Part shown: one piece after another, positions 53,440 through 64,000 of the stretch
Layout of the letters: each line of letters starts with the position of its first letter
Numbering within the stretch: position 1 is the stretch's first letter
NCBI RefSeq assembly: GCF_022664395.1
Contig: NZ_JAKRET010000005.1
Coordinates: forward strand, 1-64,000
Direction: 5' to 3'
DNA length: 64,000 bases
From: Sphingomonas lacusdianchii
GTDB lineage: Bacteria; Pseudomonadota; Alphaproteobacteria; Sphingomonadales; Sphingomonadaceae
The notes under the pieces: model-generated
Told to the model about the DNA's origin: nothing
The model's input: the letters and a program-made list of their open reading frames with translations, nothing else
The model's database searches: none
Translations under genes and position numbers: made by a program

Positions 53440-54690
53440 ATGCTGCTATCGCGTTACGAGCGGATGATCGCCCGCCGCTATCTCCTGCCCGGACGGGGCG
53501 AGGCGTTCATCGCGCTGGTCGCATCGATCAGCCTCGTCGCGGTGATGCTGGGCGTCGCCGCGCTGGTCATCGTGATGAGCGTGATGAATGGCTTCCGCGC
53601 CGAGTTGTTCGACAAGATCGTCGGGCTGAACGGCCATGCACTGATCCAGGGGTATAATAATCAGCTGCCCGACTGGCGTCGTATCGCGGCGGAGGCACGG
53701 CGGACGCCGGGCGTTACCAGCGCGACGCCGCTGATCGAACAGCCGCTGTTCGCGACCTATAACGGCCGGTCCGAATTCATCCTGATGCGCGGCATGCGGA
53801 TCGAGGATATCCGCGACAACCCGACGATCCGCGACAATGTCAAACAGGGGTCGCTGAACGCGGTGACGCCGGGCAGCGGCAATGTCGTGATCGGCAGCAG
53901 GCTGGCGATGGCGCTGGGCGTGACCGTCGGCAGCGAGATCACGATCATCAGCCCGCAGGGGCCGACGACCCCGTTCGGCACGATGATTCGGCAGGTGCCC
54001 TATCGCATCGCGGCGATCGTCGAGGTCGGGGTATATGATTACGACAAGGCGTTCGTCATCATGCCGATCGAGGATGCGCAGCAATTGCTGCTGACCGGCG
54101 ATTCGGTCGGATCGATCGAACTGGAGACGTCCGACCCCGACGATGTCGGCCGCATCCTGGCGCCGTTGCGCGAGAAATATGTCGCCAGCGCCCAGATCAC
54201 CGATTGGCGACAGCTCAATTCCGAACTGTTCCAGGCGCTGTCGGTCGACCGGATCGTCACCTTCACCGTGCTGTCGATCATCATCCTGATCGCGGTGTTC
54301 AACATCCTGTCGTCGCTGATCATGCTGGTCCGCGCCAAGACGCGCGACATCGCGATTCTGCGGACGATGGGGGCGACGCGCGGCGGGCTGCTGCGCATCT
54401 TCATGACGGTCGGCACGACAATCGGCGCGCTGGGCGTGGGGGCGGGGCTGATCCTTGGCTTCGTGTTCCTGACCTTCCGGCAGAAGGTGGTCGAGGGCAT
54501 CGGCGCGGTGACCGGCATCGATATCTGGGACCCGACGATGCGCTATCTCACCGAATTGCCGTCGAAGGTCGATCCGGTCGAGGTGGTGACGATCGCGCTG
54601 GTCGCCTTGCTCTTCTCGTTCCTCGCCACGCTGTATCCGGCGTTCAAGGCGGCCAATACCGATCCCGTGCAGGTGCTGCGTTATGACTGA
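53440..54690 (+). CDS. lolC: Lipoprotein-releasing ABC transporter permease (LolC/E)
   Basis: 416 residues. N-terminal [20 protein letters not shown] and [34 protein letters not shown], periplasmic domain, then three C-terminal membrane helices ([60 protein letters not shown]). Extracts lipoproteins from the inner membrane for LolA. Alphaproteobacteria usually have one LolC/E-like (LolF) permease, so the exact symbol is uncertain. Overlaps lolD by 8 bases. Confidence 0.93.
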   Translation: MLLSRYERMIARRYLLPGRGEAFIALVASISLVAVMLGVAALVIVMSVMNGFRAELFDKIVGLNGHALIQGYNNQLPDWRRIAAEARRTPGVTSATPLIEQPLFATYNGRSEFILMRGMRIEDIRDNPTIRDNVKQGSLNAVTPGSGNVVIGSRLAMALGVTVGSEITIISPQGPTTPFGTMIRQVPYRIAAIVEVGVYDYDKAFVIMPIEDAQQLLLTGDSVGSIELETSDPDDVGRILAPLREKYVASAQITDWRQLNSELFQALSVDRIVTFTVLSIIILIAVFNILSSLIMLVRAKTRDIAILRTMGATRGGLLRIFMTVGTTIGALGVGAGLILGFVFLTFRQKVVEGIGAVTGIDIWDPTMRYLTELPSKVDPVEVVTIALVALLFSFLATLYPAFKAANTDPVQVLRYD

Positions 54691-55357
54691 ACCGGTCCTC
54701 CAGACCCGCGCATTGCAGCGGAGCTTTACGCAAGGCGCGGTGACGATCGACGTGCTGCGCGGGGTCGACCTGACCATCGCGCCGGGCGAGATCGTCGCGC
54801 TGCTGGGACCTTCGGGGTCGGGCAAGTCGACGCTGTTGCAGGCGGTCGGCCTGCTCGAAGGCGGCTTCGAGGGCGAGATTCTGGTCTGTGGCGAACAGGT
54901 CGCGAAGGCTGGTGCCAATCGCCGGACCGAGGTGCGGCGCGACCGGATGGGGTTCATCTATCAGTTCCACCACCTGCTGCCCGATTTCAACGCGCTGGAG
55001 AATGTCGTGCTGCCGCAACTGGTACGTGGCGGCACGCGGGCGGAGGCGAATGCGCGGGCCGAGGAATTGCTGACCGCGCTTGGATTGGGCAAGCGGCTCG
55101 ACCATCGGCCGAGCCAGTTATCGGGCGGCGAGCAGCAGCGGGTGGCGGTGGCGCGCGCGCTGGCCAATCGCCCCGCACTGGTGCTCGCCGACGAACCGAC
55201 CGGCAATCTGGACGAGGCGACGGCCGATGTGGTGTTCGCCGAATTCGTCCGGCTGGTGCGCGGGCAGGGGTCGGCGGCGCTGGTCGCGACGCATAACGAG
55301 CGGCTGGCCAACCGCATGGACCGGGTGGTCCGCCTGCACGACGGGGTGCTCGCATGA
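54683..55357 (+). CDS. lolD: Lipoprotein-releasing ABC transporter ATP-binding protein
   Basis: 224 residues. Walker [14 protein letters not shown]-loop [16 protein letters not shown], signature [15 protein letters not shown], Walker [16 protein letters not shown]-loop ATHNERLA. ATPase partner of the permease upstream. Overlaps the glutathione peroxidase gene by ATGA. Confidence 0.96.
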   Translation: MTEPVLQTRALQRSFTQGAVTIDVLRGVDLTIAPGEIVALLGPSGSGKSTLLQAVGLLEGGFEGEILVCGEQVAKAGANRRTEVRRDRMGFIYQFHHLLPDFNALENVVLPQLVRGGTRAEANARAEELLTALGLGKRLDHRPSQLSGGEQQRVAVARALANRPALVLADEPTGNLDEATADVVFAEFVRLVRGQGSAALVATHNERLANRMDRVVRLHDGVLA

Positions 55358-55833
55358 GCGACCTGTACGATCTGCCGGTGCGGACTGCCGACGGTGCCGA
55401 GACGACGCTGGCCGATTATCGCGGCACGGTCCTCCTGATCGTCAACGTCGCGTCCAAATGTGGTTTCACGCCGCAATATGCCGGGCTGGAAGCGCTGCGC
55501 CGCAGGTTCGGCGCGCAGGGCTTCGCAGTGCTCGGCTTCCCCTGCAACCAGTTCGGCGGGCAGGAGCCGGGCGACGCGGCGGAAATCGCGCAATTCTGTT
55601 CGCTGACCTATGACGTCAGCTTTCCCGTCTTCGCCAAGGTCGATGTGAATGGCGCAGCGGCCGCGCCGCTGTTCCGGGCATTGAAGAAGGCCGCGCCGGG
55701 TGTGCTGGGCAGCGAGGGGGTGAAATGGAACTTCACCAAATTCCTGGTCGGGCGCGACGGGCGGGTGCAGCGGTTCGCGCCGACCACAAAGCCTGAGGAC
55801 CTTGAAGGGGCGATCGTCGCGGCGTTGGGGTAA
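55354..55833 (+). CDS. Glutathione peroxidase-like protein
   Basis: 159 residues, ATGA overlap with lolD. Catalytic Cys in [17 protein letters not shown], Gln region [14 protein letters not shown], Trp/Asn in [14 protein letters not shown]. It reduces peroxides; bacterial members commonly use thioredoxin. No signal peptide, so cytoplasmic. Confidence 0.94.
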   Translation: MSDLYDLPVRTADGAETTLADYRGTVLLIVNVASKCGFTPQYAGLEALRRRFGAQGFAVLGFPCNQFGGQEPGDAAEIAQFCSLTYDVSFPVFAKVDVNGAAAAPLFRALKKAAPGVLGSEGVKWNFTKFLVGRDGRVQRFAPTTKPEDLEGAIVAALG

Positions 55834-55862
55834 GTTCGTCGTTCGCGACACCCGCTCCACAA

Positions 55863-55891
55863 CGTCACTCCGGATCGAGTCCGGGATGACG
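55863..55891. repeat. Short palindromic intergenic repeat
   Basis: CGTCA, TCCGGA and TCGAG followed by TCCGG and GATGACG form an inverted repeat between the peroxidase gene and dnaE. Confidence 0.6.
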
Positions 55892-55953
55892 CAGGGGCAT
55901 TTGTAACCGCGCGCCCACTGGTCGAATCACGGTCGGATGGTTAGGTCCATCGG

Positions 55954-58900
55954 ATGGCGCATTCCGGGTTCGTACCGCTTCGTATCTTCTCCTCCTTCAC
56001 CATGCTGGAAGGGGCGATCGATCCGAAGGCGATTGCCAAGGTCGCGCGCAAACTGGGCTTTCCTGCTGCCGGCCTGTCCGACCGCAACGGGCTATATGCG
56101 GCGATGGCGTTCTCCGACGCGTGCAAGGATCAGGGCGTACAGCCGGTGGTCGGCACGTTGCTGGCCGTCGCGCGCCCGGGCGGGGCGGATGGTGTTGAGC
56201 CGGAGATCGACTGGCTGCCGCTCTATGCGCAGAATCCGCGCGGCTACGACAATCTATGTGCGTTGGTGTCGATGGCGCATCTCGACCGGCCGGTCGAAAT
56301 TCCGGCGCACGTGCCGATCGATGCCCTGATCGGGCGCAGCGAAGGGCTGGTCGCGTTGACCGGAGCGGGCGACGGCGCGCTGGCGCGGCTGTTCGCTGCG
56401 GGGCGCGACGATGAGGCGGCGGCCTATGCCGACCGGTTGCAGGCGCTGTTCGGCGACCGGCTCTATGTCGAGATCGCTCGGCGCGACGATGCGATCGAGG
56501 CCAAGGCGGAACCGCACTTGCTCGACCTCGCTTATGCCCGCGACCTGCCACTGGTCGCGACCAATCCGTGCTGTTTTGCCGATGCCGACTTCCACGACGC
56601 CCACGACGCCATGCTGTGCATCGCGTCGTCCAGCTATGTTGCCAGCGAGGATCGCCAGCGTTCGTCGCCACAGGCATGGCTGAAACCCGCGCCGGTGATG
56701 CAGGAGATGTTCGCCGACCTGCCCGAAGCGCTGGCCAACACATTGGTCGTCGCGCAGCGCTGCGCGGTGGCCGCCCCGAAGCGCAAGCCGATCCTGCCGA
56801 GCCTTGCCGGCGATCGCGAGGGTGAGGCGCTGAAGCTGCGCGTCGATTCGCGCGCGGGCCTGGTCGATCGGCTGCGCAAGATCGTCGCGCTTGAAGCGGG
56901 CATGGTGACTGCCGAGGTCGCGGTGGAGGCACCCGCGCCATGGGAAGATGCGCCGGCGCCCGCCGTGACCGGCAAGGTGCCGGAATTGTCCGAGGACGAA
57001 CTGGTCGCGCGGTTCCCCGACTATTTCCAACGGCTCGATTTCGAACTCGACGTCATCTGCCAGATGGGGTTTCCGGGCTATTTCCTGATCGTCGCCGACT
57101 TCATCAAATGGGCGAAGGATCACGATATTCCGGTCGGGCCGGGCCGTGGTTCGGGTGCAGGCTCGGCGGTCGCGTGGGCGCTGACCATCACCGATCTCGA
57201 CCCGATCAAGCTGGGGCTGCTGTTCGAACGCTTCCTGAACCCCGAACGTGTGTCGATGCCCGACTTCGACATCGACTTCTGCGAAACCCGGCGTGGCGAG
57301 GTCATCCGCTACGTCCAGCAGAAATATGGCCGCGATCAGGTGGCGCAGATCATCACCTTCGGTAAGCTGAAGGCCCGCGCGGTGCTCAAGGACACCGGCC
57401 GCGTGTTGCAGATGAGCTATGGTCAGGTCGATCGCCTCGCCAAGCTGGTCCCGAACCATCCGACCGATCCATGGACGCTCGACCGCGCGATCAACGGCGT
57501 CTCGGAGCTGAACCAGCAGTACGAGCGCGAGGAGGATGTCCGGCGGCTGCTCGACCTTGCCATGAAGCTGGAGGGGTTGCCGCGGCATAGTTCGACCCAC
57601 GCGGCGGGCGTGGTGATCGGCGACCGGCCGTTGGCGCAACTGGTACCGCTGTACCGCGATCCGCGATCGGACATGCCGGTGACGCAGTTCGACATGAAAT
57701 ATGTCGAGGGCGCGGGCCTGGTGAAGTTCGACTTTCTGGGCTTGAAAACGCTCTCGGTCCTCAAATTCGCGGTCGAATTGTTGGCGCGGCGCGGGATTGT
57801 CGTCGATCTCGACAGTCTGCTCTGGGATGACGAAGCGACCTACGAACTCCTCAAGCGCGGCGATACGGTCGGCGTGTTCCAGCTCGAATCGGAAGGGATG
57901 CGGCGAACGCTGACCGCGGTACGCCCGAGTAATTTCGGCGACATCATCGCGCTCGTCTCGCTGTACCGGCCGGGGCCGATGGACAACATCCCCTCGTTCG
58001 GCGCGCGCAAGGCGGGGCGCGAGGAGTTGATCTACCCGCACGACCTGCTCGAACCGATCTTGAAGGAGACCTACGGGATCTTCGTCTATCAGGAACAGGT
58101 GATGCAGGCCGCACAGATCCTGGCCGGCTATTCGCTCGGCGGCGCCGACATGCTGCGCCGCGCGATGGGCAAGAAGGTCAAGGCGGAGATGGACGCGCAG
58201 CGCTCGATCTTCGTCAAAGGCTGTGCCGAAGTGAACGGCATCCCGGCGGCAAAGGCCAATGAGCTGTTCGACTTGATCGACAAGTTCGCAGGCTATGGCT
58301 TCAACAAGAGCCACGCCGCCGCCTATGCGTTGCTGGCGTATCAGACGGCATGGCTGAAGGCGCATCATCCGCACGAATTTTATGCGGCATCGATGGCGTT
58401 CGATTATGCGCAGACGGACAAGCTGGCGATCTTTGTCGATGATATGAAACGGCTGCGGATCGACTGCCTGCCGCCGTGCATCAACGCCAGTGACGCGACC
58501 TTCGGCGTGGAAGAGACCGAAGGCGGCCTTGCGGTGCGCTATGCGCTGTCGGCGCTGAAGGGCGTCGGCGAGCGCGCGATGGAATTGATGGTCGAGGAAC
58601 GCGGGGCCAAGGGACCGTATAAGTCGCTCGACGATTTCGCGACGCGGGTCGATCCGAAGCTGTTGAACAAGCGCCAGATCGAAACGCTGGCGGCGGCGGG
58701 CGCGTTCGACTGTATCGCACTCGACCGTGCCGGGGTCCATGCGCTCGCCGACACGCTGATGGCGACGGCGCAGCGGACCGAAGCGAACCGGTCGAGCGGG
58801 CAGGGCGGGTTGTTCGGTGAGGCGAGTGGCGCGGTCGAGGCGGCGATCCGGATGCCCGACGTGCATTGGTCGCTGACCCAGGCGATCGCGGCGGAAAAGG

Positions 58901-59541
58901 ACGCGTTCGGCTTCTATTTCTCGGCCCACCCGCTCGATCGCTACGCGCATCTCGCCAGTGCCCATGGTGCGCGCAAGATCGCCGATCTCGCCGATACCCA
59001 TGTGCCCGAGGGCGGGCGAGTCGGCGCGACGGTGGCGGCGTTGGTCGAGGATGCACGCTGGCGTACCTCCGCGCGGGGCAAGCGCTACATGATGGCGACG
59101 CTGTCCGACGCGACCGGACAGGTGCCGGTGACGTGTTTCGACGAGGGGCCGGCGAACGATCTGGAAGCGGCGGGCAAGGTCGGCGGGTGCGGACTGTTCA
59201 CGCTCGAACTCGATCGCCGCGCGGGCGACGAGAGTGCGCGGGCGACCGTCAAGGCGTTGAAGCCGTTCGATATGATCGCGCGCGACGTGCGGCTGCGGCT
59301 GGACCTGACCATCGACGATGCTGCCGCCTATCCGGCGCTGGCGGGATTGATGATGGTCGAGCGTGGCGGGCGTGGCGAAATCTGGGTATCGGTACCCGCC
59401 ATCGACGGAATCGAAGCTCGGGTATGCCTGGGTCGCGATTTTCGGATTGATGGCGAGCTTGCCGAACGGGTCGGCAGGCTGCAAGGTGTCGCCCAAGCGG
59501 CGTTCGATACGGTGAAGCCACCGATCGCCGCCGTCGGATAG
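55954..59541 (+). CDS. dnaE: DNA polymerase III subunit alpha
   Basis: 1195 residues. PHP domain at the N-terminus (FVPLRIFSSFTMLEGAIDPK, GLSDRNGLYAAM), polymerase core with VGPGRGSGAGSAVAWALTIT and PDFDIDFCETRRGEVIRYVQ (catalytic Asp residues), fingers (GEGMRRTL-type ESEGMRRTLTAVRPSNF, SLYRPGPMDNIPSF), helix-hairpin-helix region, and C-terminal OB fold. Replicative polymerase. No neighbour is obviously functionally linked. Confidence 0.97.
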   Translation: MAHSGFVPLRIFSSFTMLEGAIDPKAIAKVARKLGFPAAGLSDRNGLYAAMAFSDACKDQGVQPVVGTLLAVARPGGADGVEPEIDWLPLYAQNPRGYDNLCALVSMAHLDRPVEIPAHVPIDALIGRSEGLVALTGAGDGALARLFAAGRDDEAAAYADRLQALFGDRLYVEIARRDDAIEAKAEPHLLDLAYARDLPLVATNPCCFADADFHDAHDAMLCIASSSYVASEDRQRSSPQAWLKPAPVMQEMFADLPEALANTLVVAQRCAVAAPKRKPILPSLAGDREGEALKLRVDSRAGLVDRLRKIVALEAGMVTAEVAVEAPAPWEDAPAPAVTGKVPELSEDELVARFPDYFQRLDFELDVICQMGFPGYFLIVADFIKWAKDHDIPVGPGRGSGAGSAVAWALTITDLDPIKLGLLFERFLNPERVSMPDFDIDFCETRRGEVIRYVQQKYGRDQVAQIITFGKLKARAVLKDTGRVLQMSYGQVDRLAKLVPNHPTDPWTLDRAINGVSELNQQYEREEDVRRLLDLAMKLEGLPRHSSTHAAGVVIGDRPLAQLVPLYRDPRSDMPVTQFDMKYVEGAGLVKFDFLGLKTLSVLKFAVELLARRGIVVDLDSLLWDDEATYELLKRGDTVGVFQLESEGMRRTLTAVRPSNFGDIIALVSLYRPGPMDNIPSFGARKAGREELIYPHDLLEPILKETYGIFVYQEQVMQAAQILAGYSLGGADMLRRAMGKKVKAEMDAQRSIFVKGCAEVNGIPAAKANELFDLIDKFAGYGFNKSHAAAYALLAYQTAWLKAHHPHEFYAASMAFDYAQTDKLAIFVDDMKRLRIDCLPPCINASDATFGVEETEGGLAVRYALSALKGVGERAMELMVEERGAKGPYKSLDDFATRVDPKLLNKRQIETLAAAGAFDCIALDRAGVHALADTLMATAQRTEANRSSGQGGLFGEASGAVEAAIRMPDVHWSLTQAIAAEKDAFGFYFSAHPLDRYAHLASAHGARKIADLADTHVPEGGRVGATVAALVEDARWRTSARGKRYMMATLSDATGQVPVTCFDEGPANDLEAAGKVGGCGLFTLELDRRAGDESARATVKALKPFDMIARDVRLRLDLTIDDAAAYPALAGLMMVERGGRGEIWVSVPAIDGIEARVCLGRDFRIDGELAERVGRLQGVAQAAFDTVKPPIAAVG

Positions 59542-59576
59542 GGGCGGTACAGCCCCGTTCGCGAAGGAGAGTGCGC

Positions 59577-61163
59577 GTGCTGGGCGGAATGCAGGATTTC
59601 GAACTTCGAGTACCCCGCTTGCTCGATCATGCCGAACGCGAGCATGGCGGGCGCGAGATCGTCACCCGCTGGGCGAACGGCAGCGAGACGCGGACCAACT
59701 GGGCGGGCATTGCCCGCGACGCGCGGCGGCTGGCGCAGGCGCTGGAACGGCTCGGCATCCAGCCGGGCGACCGGGTGGCGACGATGGCGATGAACCATGC
59801 CCACCACCTGATCGCGTGGTATGGGGTGATCGGGATGGGCGGGATCGTTCATACGATCAATCCGCGGCTGTTCGACGACCAGCTTGCCTATATCGCCGAC
59901 CATGCCGGCGACCGGGTGCTGCTCTACGATGCGGTGTTTGCGCCCATTGTCGCGCGGATGAGACCGCGCCTGTCGGGCATCGAACATTTCATCGTGATGG
60001 ACGGTGACGGGCCGGACGGCTTTGCCGCGCTGATCGCACCCGAAACCGGCGACTATGCGTGGGTCGAGGGCGACGAGCGCGACCACTGCATGATCTGCTA
60101 TACCAGCGGCACGACCGGTGACCCGAAGGGCGTGATCTATTCGCACCGATCGAACGTGCTGCATGCCATTGCCGAGTTGCAGCCCGACGAATTCGACCTG
60201 TCGCAGCGCGCGGTGTGCCTGCCGGTGGTGCCGATGTTCCATGCCGTCGGCTGGGGACTGCCCTTCGCCGCGCCGGCGGTGGGGGCGAAGATCGTGTTCT
60301 CGGCGGTCAACGAACCGGCGGTGCTGTGCGACCTGATGAACCGCGAACGGGTGACGCATTCGGCGGGGGTCCCGACCGTGTGGTTCGCGATGTTCCAGTA
60401 TATGGACGCCACCGGCCACAGTCCCGAGCATCTGAAGGTCGTGACGATCGGCGGATCGGCTGCTCCACGCGCGATGATCGAGCGGATCATGCGGATGGGC
60501 GTGCGGGTCAACCACGCCTGGGGTATGACCGAGACGTCGCCGATCGGGACGATGGGCGCGCCGGGGGCGGACTGGGACGATCTGAGCTTCGATCAGCGCG
60601 TCGATCAGGTGTGCCGACAGGGCAAGGTGCCGTTCGGCGTCGAACTGCGCACCGTCGACGAGGATGGCGCGATCCTGCCGCGTGATGGCGCGACGTCGGG
60701 CCGGTTGCAGGTGCGCGGGCCATGGGTCCTCAAACGCTATTTCCGCGACGAAGCCGGGGACGCGCTGACGCCGGACGGCTGGTTCGACACCGGCGACGTG
60801 GCGATGCTGCATCCCGACGGGACGATGCAGATTACCGACCGGGCGAAGGACGTCATCAAATCGGGCGGCGAATGGATCAGTTCGGTCGATCTGGAGAACG
60901 CCGCGGTCGGGTGCCCCGGTGTGGCGGAGGCGGCGGCGATCGGCGTACCCCATCCGCGCTGGGACGAACGGCCGGTGCTGCTGGTGGTCAAGCGGCCGGG
61001 GGCGGAGGTGACGGCGGAAGGCGTGCTGGCGCATCTGGCGACGAAGGTCGCGAAATGGTGGCTGCCCGACCGGGTGATCTTCGTCGACGCCCTGCCGCAC
61101 AGCGCGACGGGCAAGTTGAAGAAGGCGGCGTTGCGCGAGGCGTATCAAGGGGTGTTGGGATAA
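59577..61163 (+). CDS. Fatty-acyl-CoA ligase (AMP-forming)
   Basis: 528 residues from GTG 59577 (GGAG 7 bases upstream); GTG 59571 and ATG 59589 are alternatives. ATP motif [18 protein letters not shown], adenylate motif [13 protein letters not shown], hinge [23 protein letters not shown], and C-terminal catalytic Lys in [15 protein letters not shown]. Activates a medium- or long-chain acid. Followed by a convergent double TetR regulator and an acyl-CoA dehydrogenase gene, suggesting a small acyl-catabolism locus. Confidence 0.92.
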   Translation: MLGGMQDFELRVPRLLDHAEREHGGREIVTRWANGSETRTNWAGIARDARRLAQALERLGIQPGDRVATMAMNHAHHLIAWYGVIGMGGIVHTINPRLFDDQLAYIADHAGDRVLLYDAVFAPIVARMRPRLSGIEHFIVMDGDGPDGFAALIAPETGDYAWVEGDERDHCMICYTSGTTGDPKGVIYSHRSNVLHAIAELQPDEFDLSQRAVCLPVVPMFHAVGWGLPFAAPAVGAKIVFSAVNEPAVLCDLMNRERVTHSAGVPTVWFAMFQYMDATGHSPEHLKVVTIGGSAAPRAMIERIMRMGVRVNHAWGMTETSPIGTMGAPGADWDDLSFDQRVDQVCRQGKVPFGVELRTVDEDGAILPRDGATSGRLQVRGPWVLKRYFRDEAGDALTPDGWFDTGDVAMLHPDGTMQITDRAKDVIKSGGEWISSVDLENAAVGCPGVAEAAAIGVPHPRWDERPVLLVVKRPGAEVTAEGVLAHLATKVAKWWLPDRVIFVDALPHSATGKLKKAALREAYQGVLG

Positions 61164-61224
61164 GGGACCGGCCTGTTCACGGGTTCGCCCAGACACATGG
61201 ATGTCGTTGCCCGACGGATCGCCC

Positions 61225-62442
61225 CTACACCACCGGCTCCGCGAACAGCCCGGTCATGACCGTCGACGCATAGAAGCCCACCGCCCGTTCGCGCGGCATG
61301 GTCGCGGCCCAGCCCCGCATGTCGAAGGCCGCGTTCTGCAATGCCATCAGCGCCTGCGCCGCGATCAATGGATCGACAGGGCGCAGCGAGCCTTCGGCGA
61401 TGCCGTCGCTGATCGTTCCGGCAAAGCGGCGGGCGATGCGGTTCGAGCGGTCGACCATCGCCTGTCGCACCGTCGTCGGCAGGCCGGACAGGGCGGTTGT
61501 GCGCAATAGCGGCCCCTGTTCGGTGAACTGCGCATCGATCAGCATCGCCAGCGTGCTCGACAGACGCTGCCAATGGCTGCCGCCGTCGCGATCGGCGGCA
61601 CGCTGTGCGGCGCCGATCGTGTCGAAACTGCGGCGGTAACAGGCGATGACCAGATCGTCCTTGGCATCGAGATGGTGGTAGAACGACCCCTTGGTCACGT
61701 TCAGTTCGGAGGCGATCCGCTGGACCGAGGCACCGCGATAGCCGAGTTCGTTGATGAGTCGGGTGGCGGCGCGAAGGAAGGCGTCGCGCGCCGGTTCGGC
61801 ATCGGCCTGCTCGGGCGCGAGCGGACGCGGGGTCCAGCGCTGGCCGGGGCCGGCGAGGCCGTGGCGGAACACGTCCATCAACCGCGCCTCGACCCGGTCA
61901 TATTGGTCGGGTTCGTAGCGTTCGAGCCAGACGGTCAGCCAGAAACAGTTTTCGAGCAGGACATGCGCACGGGCACCCTGGATATCCTTTGCAATGCGGT
62001 CGCGCGGTTCGCCCCATAAGGTCCGCGTCTTGCGAAAGACGTCGCGCCAGCCGGACAATAGCCGCGCCTTGAACGGGTCCTCCATCGCCCGCAGGTCGGA
62101 CAGCATCGCGACCGGGCGTTCCTCGCCGGCTTCGATCCGGCGCTGGCGATCGAAATGGATCGACAGGAACCTCGCGACGCGCGCCTCGGGCGTGGGTTCG
62201 AGCAGGGCTTCGTCGAGCGACGCCTGCAGCCAAGCGAGCGTGTGATCGAAGGCGGCGGCGGCAAGGTCTTCCTTGCGCTTGAAATAATAGGTGACGCTGG
62301 TGGTGTTCAGCCCGACCCGGCGGGCGACATCGGCGAAGGTCATCCCCTTCGCACTGGCTTCGTTGATCGCCTCCGCCGCCGCCGCGAGAATGGCGTCGCG
62401 TTTGGCACGATAGCGTTTGGTGGCCCCGTCGGTCGTCGTCAT
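61225..62442 (-). CDS. Tandem double TetR-family regulator
   Basis: 405 residues, about twice a normal TetR. Repeat 1: AKRDAILAAAAEAINEASAK, MTFADVARRVGLNTTSVTYYF, KRKEDL; its ligand-type helices run to about 205. Repeat 2: ARDAFLRAATRLINELGYRG, ASVQRIASELNVTKGSFYHH, LDAKDDL, with its own C-terminal helices. Divergent from the acyl-CoA dehydrogenase gene, with 131 bases between, so it likely regulates that operon and perhaps the ligase gene. Confidence 0.88.
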   Translation of the reverse strand: MTTTDGATKRYRAKRDAILAAAAEAINEASAKGMTFADVARRVGLNTTSVTYYFKRKEDLAAAAFDHTLAWLQASLDEALLEPTPEARVARFLSIHFDRQRRIEAGEERPVAMLSDLRAMEDPFKARLLSGWRDVFRKTRTLWGEPRDRIAKDIQGARAHVLLENCFWLTVWLERYEPDQYDRVEARLMDVFRHGLAGPGQRWTPRPLAPEQADAEPARDAFLRAATRLINELGYRGASVQRIASELNVTKGSFYHHLDAKDDLVIACYRRSFDTIGAAQRAADRDGGSHWQRLSSTLAMLIDAQFTEQGPLLRTTALSGLPTTVRQAMVDRSNRIARRFAGTISDGIAEGSLRPVDPLIAAQALMALQNAAFDMRGWAATMPRERAVGFYASTVMTGLFAEPVV

Positions 62443-62573
62443 GCATGCGACCCTAGCAGATCGGGTGTGGAGCCCAAGTCCATTTTCTTACCGATACGCG
62501 ACGTCATCGGCGCTTTACCGAATATGCGGTATGGCATAGACCGGCAAAAACAGGTTGCAGCGGGAGACGGATT

Positions 62574-63818
62574 TTGGACTTTTCGCTAAGCGAACGCGAA
62601 ACCCATTGGCGCGACCGTGTCGCGGCGTTCCTTGCCGAGCATGTCGCGCCCGCTGACCATGGTTATCATCGCGAAGTCGCAAGCGGGGATCGCTGGGCGC
62701 CGGTTGAGATGCTGGAGCCGCTGAAGGAGCGGGCGCGGGCGGCAGGGCTGTGGAACCTGTTCATGCCGCCGCATTCGGGCGCGCCAATGGTCGACGAGAC
62801 CTTTGCGTTCGAAGGGACCCAGTTGTCGAACCTCGAATACGCGCTGTGTGCCGAGGCGATGGGGCGGTGGCATTGGGCGAGCGAGGTGTTCAACTGCTCG
62901 GCCCCCGACACCGGCAATATGGAAGTGCTGCACCGCTATGGCACGCGGGCGCAAAAGGAGGCGTGGCTGCGGCCGTTGATGGAGGGCATGATCCGCTCCG
63001 CCTTCCTGATGACCGAGCCGGCAGTGGCATCGTCGGACGCAACCAATATCGAGACCCGGATTGTCCGCGACGGCGACGACTATGTGATCGACGGACGCAA
63101 ATGGTGGTCGTCGGGGACCGGTGATCCGCGCTGCAAGGTCGCGATCGTGATGGGCAAGACCGACCTCGATGCGCCGCGCCATCGGCAGCAGAGCATGATC
63201 CTGGTGCCGATGGATACGCCCGGCGTGCGGATCGAGCGGATGCTGCCGGTCTATGGCTATGATCACGCTCCGCATGGTCATGGCGAGGTGGTGCTGGACA
63301 AGGTCCGGGTACCGGCCAGCAACCTGCTGCTGGGCGAGGGGCGCGGGTTCGAGATCGCGCAGGGTCGGCTGGGTCCAGGGCGCATCCACCATTGCATGCG
63401 GACGATCGGGGTGGCCGAAATGGCGCTGGAGGCGATGGCGAAGCGGTTGCAATCGCGCGTCGCATTCGGGAAGCGGATCGCCGATCATTCGATCTGGGAA
63501 CAGCGGGTGGCGCGGGCGCGGATCGACATCGAGATGACGCGGCTGCTGTGCCTGAAGGCCGCCGACATGATGGACCGTGCGGGGAACAAGGCCGCGCAGG
63601 GCGAAATCGCGATGATCAAGGTGCAGGCGCCGACCATGGCGCTGGCGATCCTCGACGACGCGATCCAGGCGCATGGCGGGGGCGGGGTGTCGGACGACTT
63701 CCCGTTGGCGGCGGCGTGGGCGGGGGTCCGCACGCTGCGCTTTGCCGACGGGCCGGATGAAGTCCATAACCGCGCGATCGCGCGGGCGGAGTTTGCGCGA
63801 GTGTCCGGTGGGCAGTGA
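62574..63818 (+). CDS. Acyl-CoA dehydrogenase
   Basis: 414 residues from TTG 62574 (GGGAG a few bases upstream). [40 protein letters not shown] (FAD/substrate loop), [40 protein letters not shown] and [20 protein letters not shown]. Similar to the FadE/ACAD10-11 group often fused or adjacent to a phosphotransferase. Overlaps the next gene by 11 bases. Confidence 0.93.
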   Translation: MDFSLSERETHWRDRVAAFLAEHVAPADHGYHREVASGDRWAPVEMLEPLKERARAAGLWNLFMPPHSGAPMVDETFAFEGTQLSNLEYALCAEAMGRWHWASEVFNCSAPDTGNMEVLHRYGTRAQKEAWLRPLMEGMIRSAFLMTEPAVASSDATNIETRIVRDGDDYVIDGRKWWSSGTGDPRCKVAIVMGKTDLDAPRHRQQSMILVPMDTPGVRIERMLPVYGYDHAPHGHGEVVLDKVRVPASNLLLGEGRGFEIAQGRLGPGRIHHCMRTIGVAEMALEAMAKRLQSRVAFGKRIADHSIWEQRVARARIDIEMTRLLCLKAADMMDRAGNKAAQGEIAMIKVQAPTMALAILDDAIQAHGGGGVSDDFPLAAAWAGVRTLRFADGPDEVHNRAIARAEFARVSGGQ

Positions 63819-64000
63819 GGTGGACCTCGATCTCGACCGTCTGACGACATGGTTGGGGGAGCGGCCGGTCGCGGTGACACGCTATCCGGGCGGGCAGAGC
63901 AATCCGACCTATCGGGTCGATTTGCCGACCTGTTCCTATGTGCTGCGGCGAAAGCCGTTCGGGGTGCTGCTGCCGAGCGCCCATGCGATCGAACGCGAAT
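63808..64000 (+). CDS. Aminoglycoside-phosphotransferase-like protein, partial
   Basis: Frame from GTG 63808 (alternative GTG 63820), cut by the window end; 64 residues seen. [40 protein letters not shown] and [13 protein letters not shown] match the N-terminal lobe of the APH-type kinase family that pairs with acyl-CoA dehydrogenases (ACAD10-like), where it may phosphorylate hydroxyacyl-CoA substrates. Confidence 0.85.
   Translation, partial: MGSEVDLDLDRLTTWLGERPVAVTRYPGGQSNPTYRVDLPTCSYVLRRKPFGVLLPSAHAIERE

Noticed and set aside
56254..59496. 1080-codon frame antisense to dnaE
   Set aside because: Shadow; dnaE on the plus strand has all polymerase motifs.

Overview
The window looks like the chromosome of a Sphingomonas-type alphaproteobacterium. 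The reasons are high GC with strong G/C third-position bias over most of its length, a TonB-dependent receptor of the Xanthomonas/Caulobacter type, the order secG-pyrG, a zwf-pgl-edd-glk-eda Entner-Doudoroff operon, fabD-fabG-acpP-fabF-mltG, and many hairpin repeats between genes. No 16S gene is present, so the genus is inferred.

Left part (1-33.4 kb), accessory. It opens with a truncated CHASE3-HAMP sensor, then a low-GC patch (about 1.1-3.8 kb) with an unknown membrane-anchored protein, a DUF4157-like HExxH protein and a small lipoprotein. A transposase remnant and two back-to-back IS5-family elements follow (4.25-5.93 kb). The largest block (5.9-25.8 kb) is a glycan utilization locus: two GH92 alpha-mannosidases, a GH2 beta-mannosidase, a GH85 endo-beta-N-acetylglucosaminidase, a GH125 exo-alpha-mannosidase, an SSS sugar symporter, a ROK kinase, a LacI repressor, a TonB receptor and a flavin-dependent halogenase-like protein. 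Three copies of a TGTAATC[C/G]ATTACA palindrome lie at the three transcription start regions and are probably the LacI operators. Together these enzymes could take high-mannose N-glycan or mannoprotein glycan down to mannose and GlcNAc. After a scar region with gene remnants (25.8-26.9 kb) comes a compact cassette (26.9-31.1 kb): a trypsin-like protease, an unknown protein, a truncated probable CHAT protease, a lysozyme-like protein and a peptidoglycan-binding protein. A tyrosine recombinase next to tRNA-Glu closes this part, so the cassette is probably island cargo. It is the best candidate here for an undescribed system.

Right part (33.4-64 kb), mostly core. In order: rpsF-rpsR-rplI, an RcnB-like protein, the fatty-acid synthesis cluster (interrupted by a GxxExxY cassette bounded by inverted repeats), mltG, the Entner-Doudoroff operon, argC, an NlpC/P60-like protein that lacks its catalytic cysteine, a MarR regulator, secG, pyrG, an Hsp20 gene with a probable RpoH promoter and ROSE RNA thermometer, lolC/E-lolD, glutathione peroxidase, dnaE, and an acyl-CoA ligase / double-TetR / acyl-CoA dehydrogenase / phosphotransferase group that runs off the end. 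Structured repeats fill several intergenic gaps.
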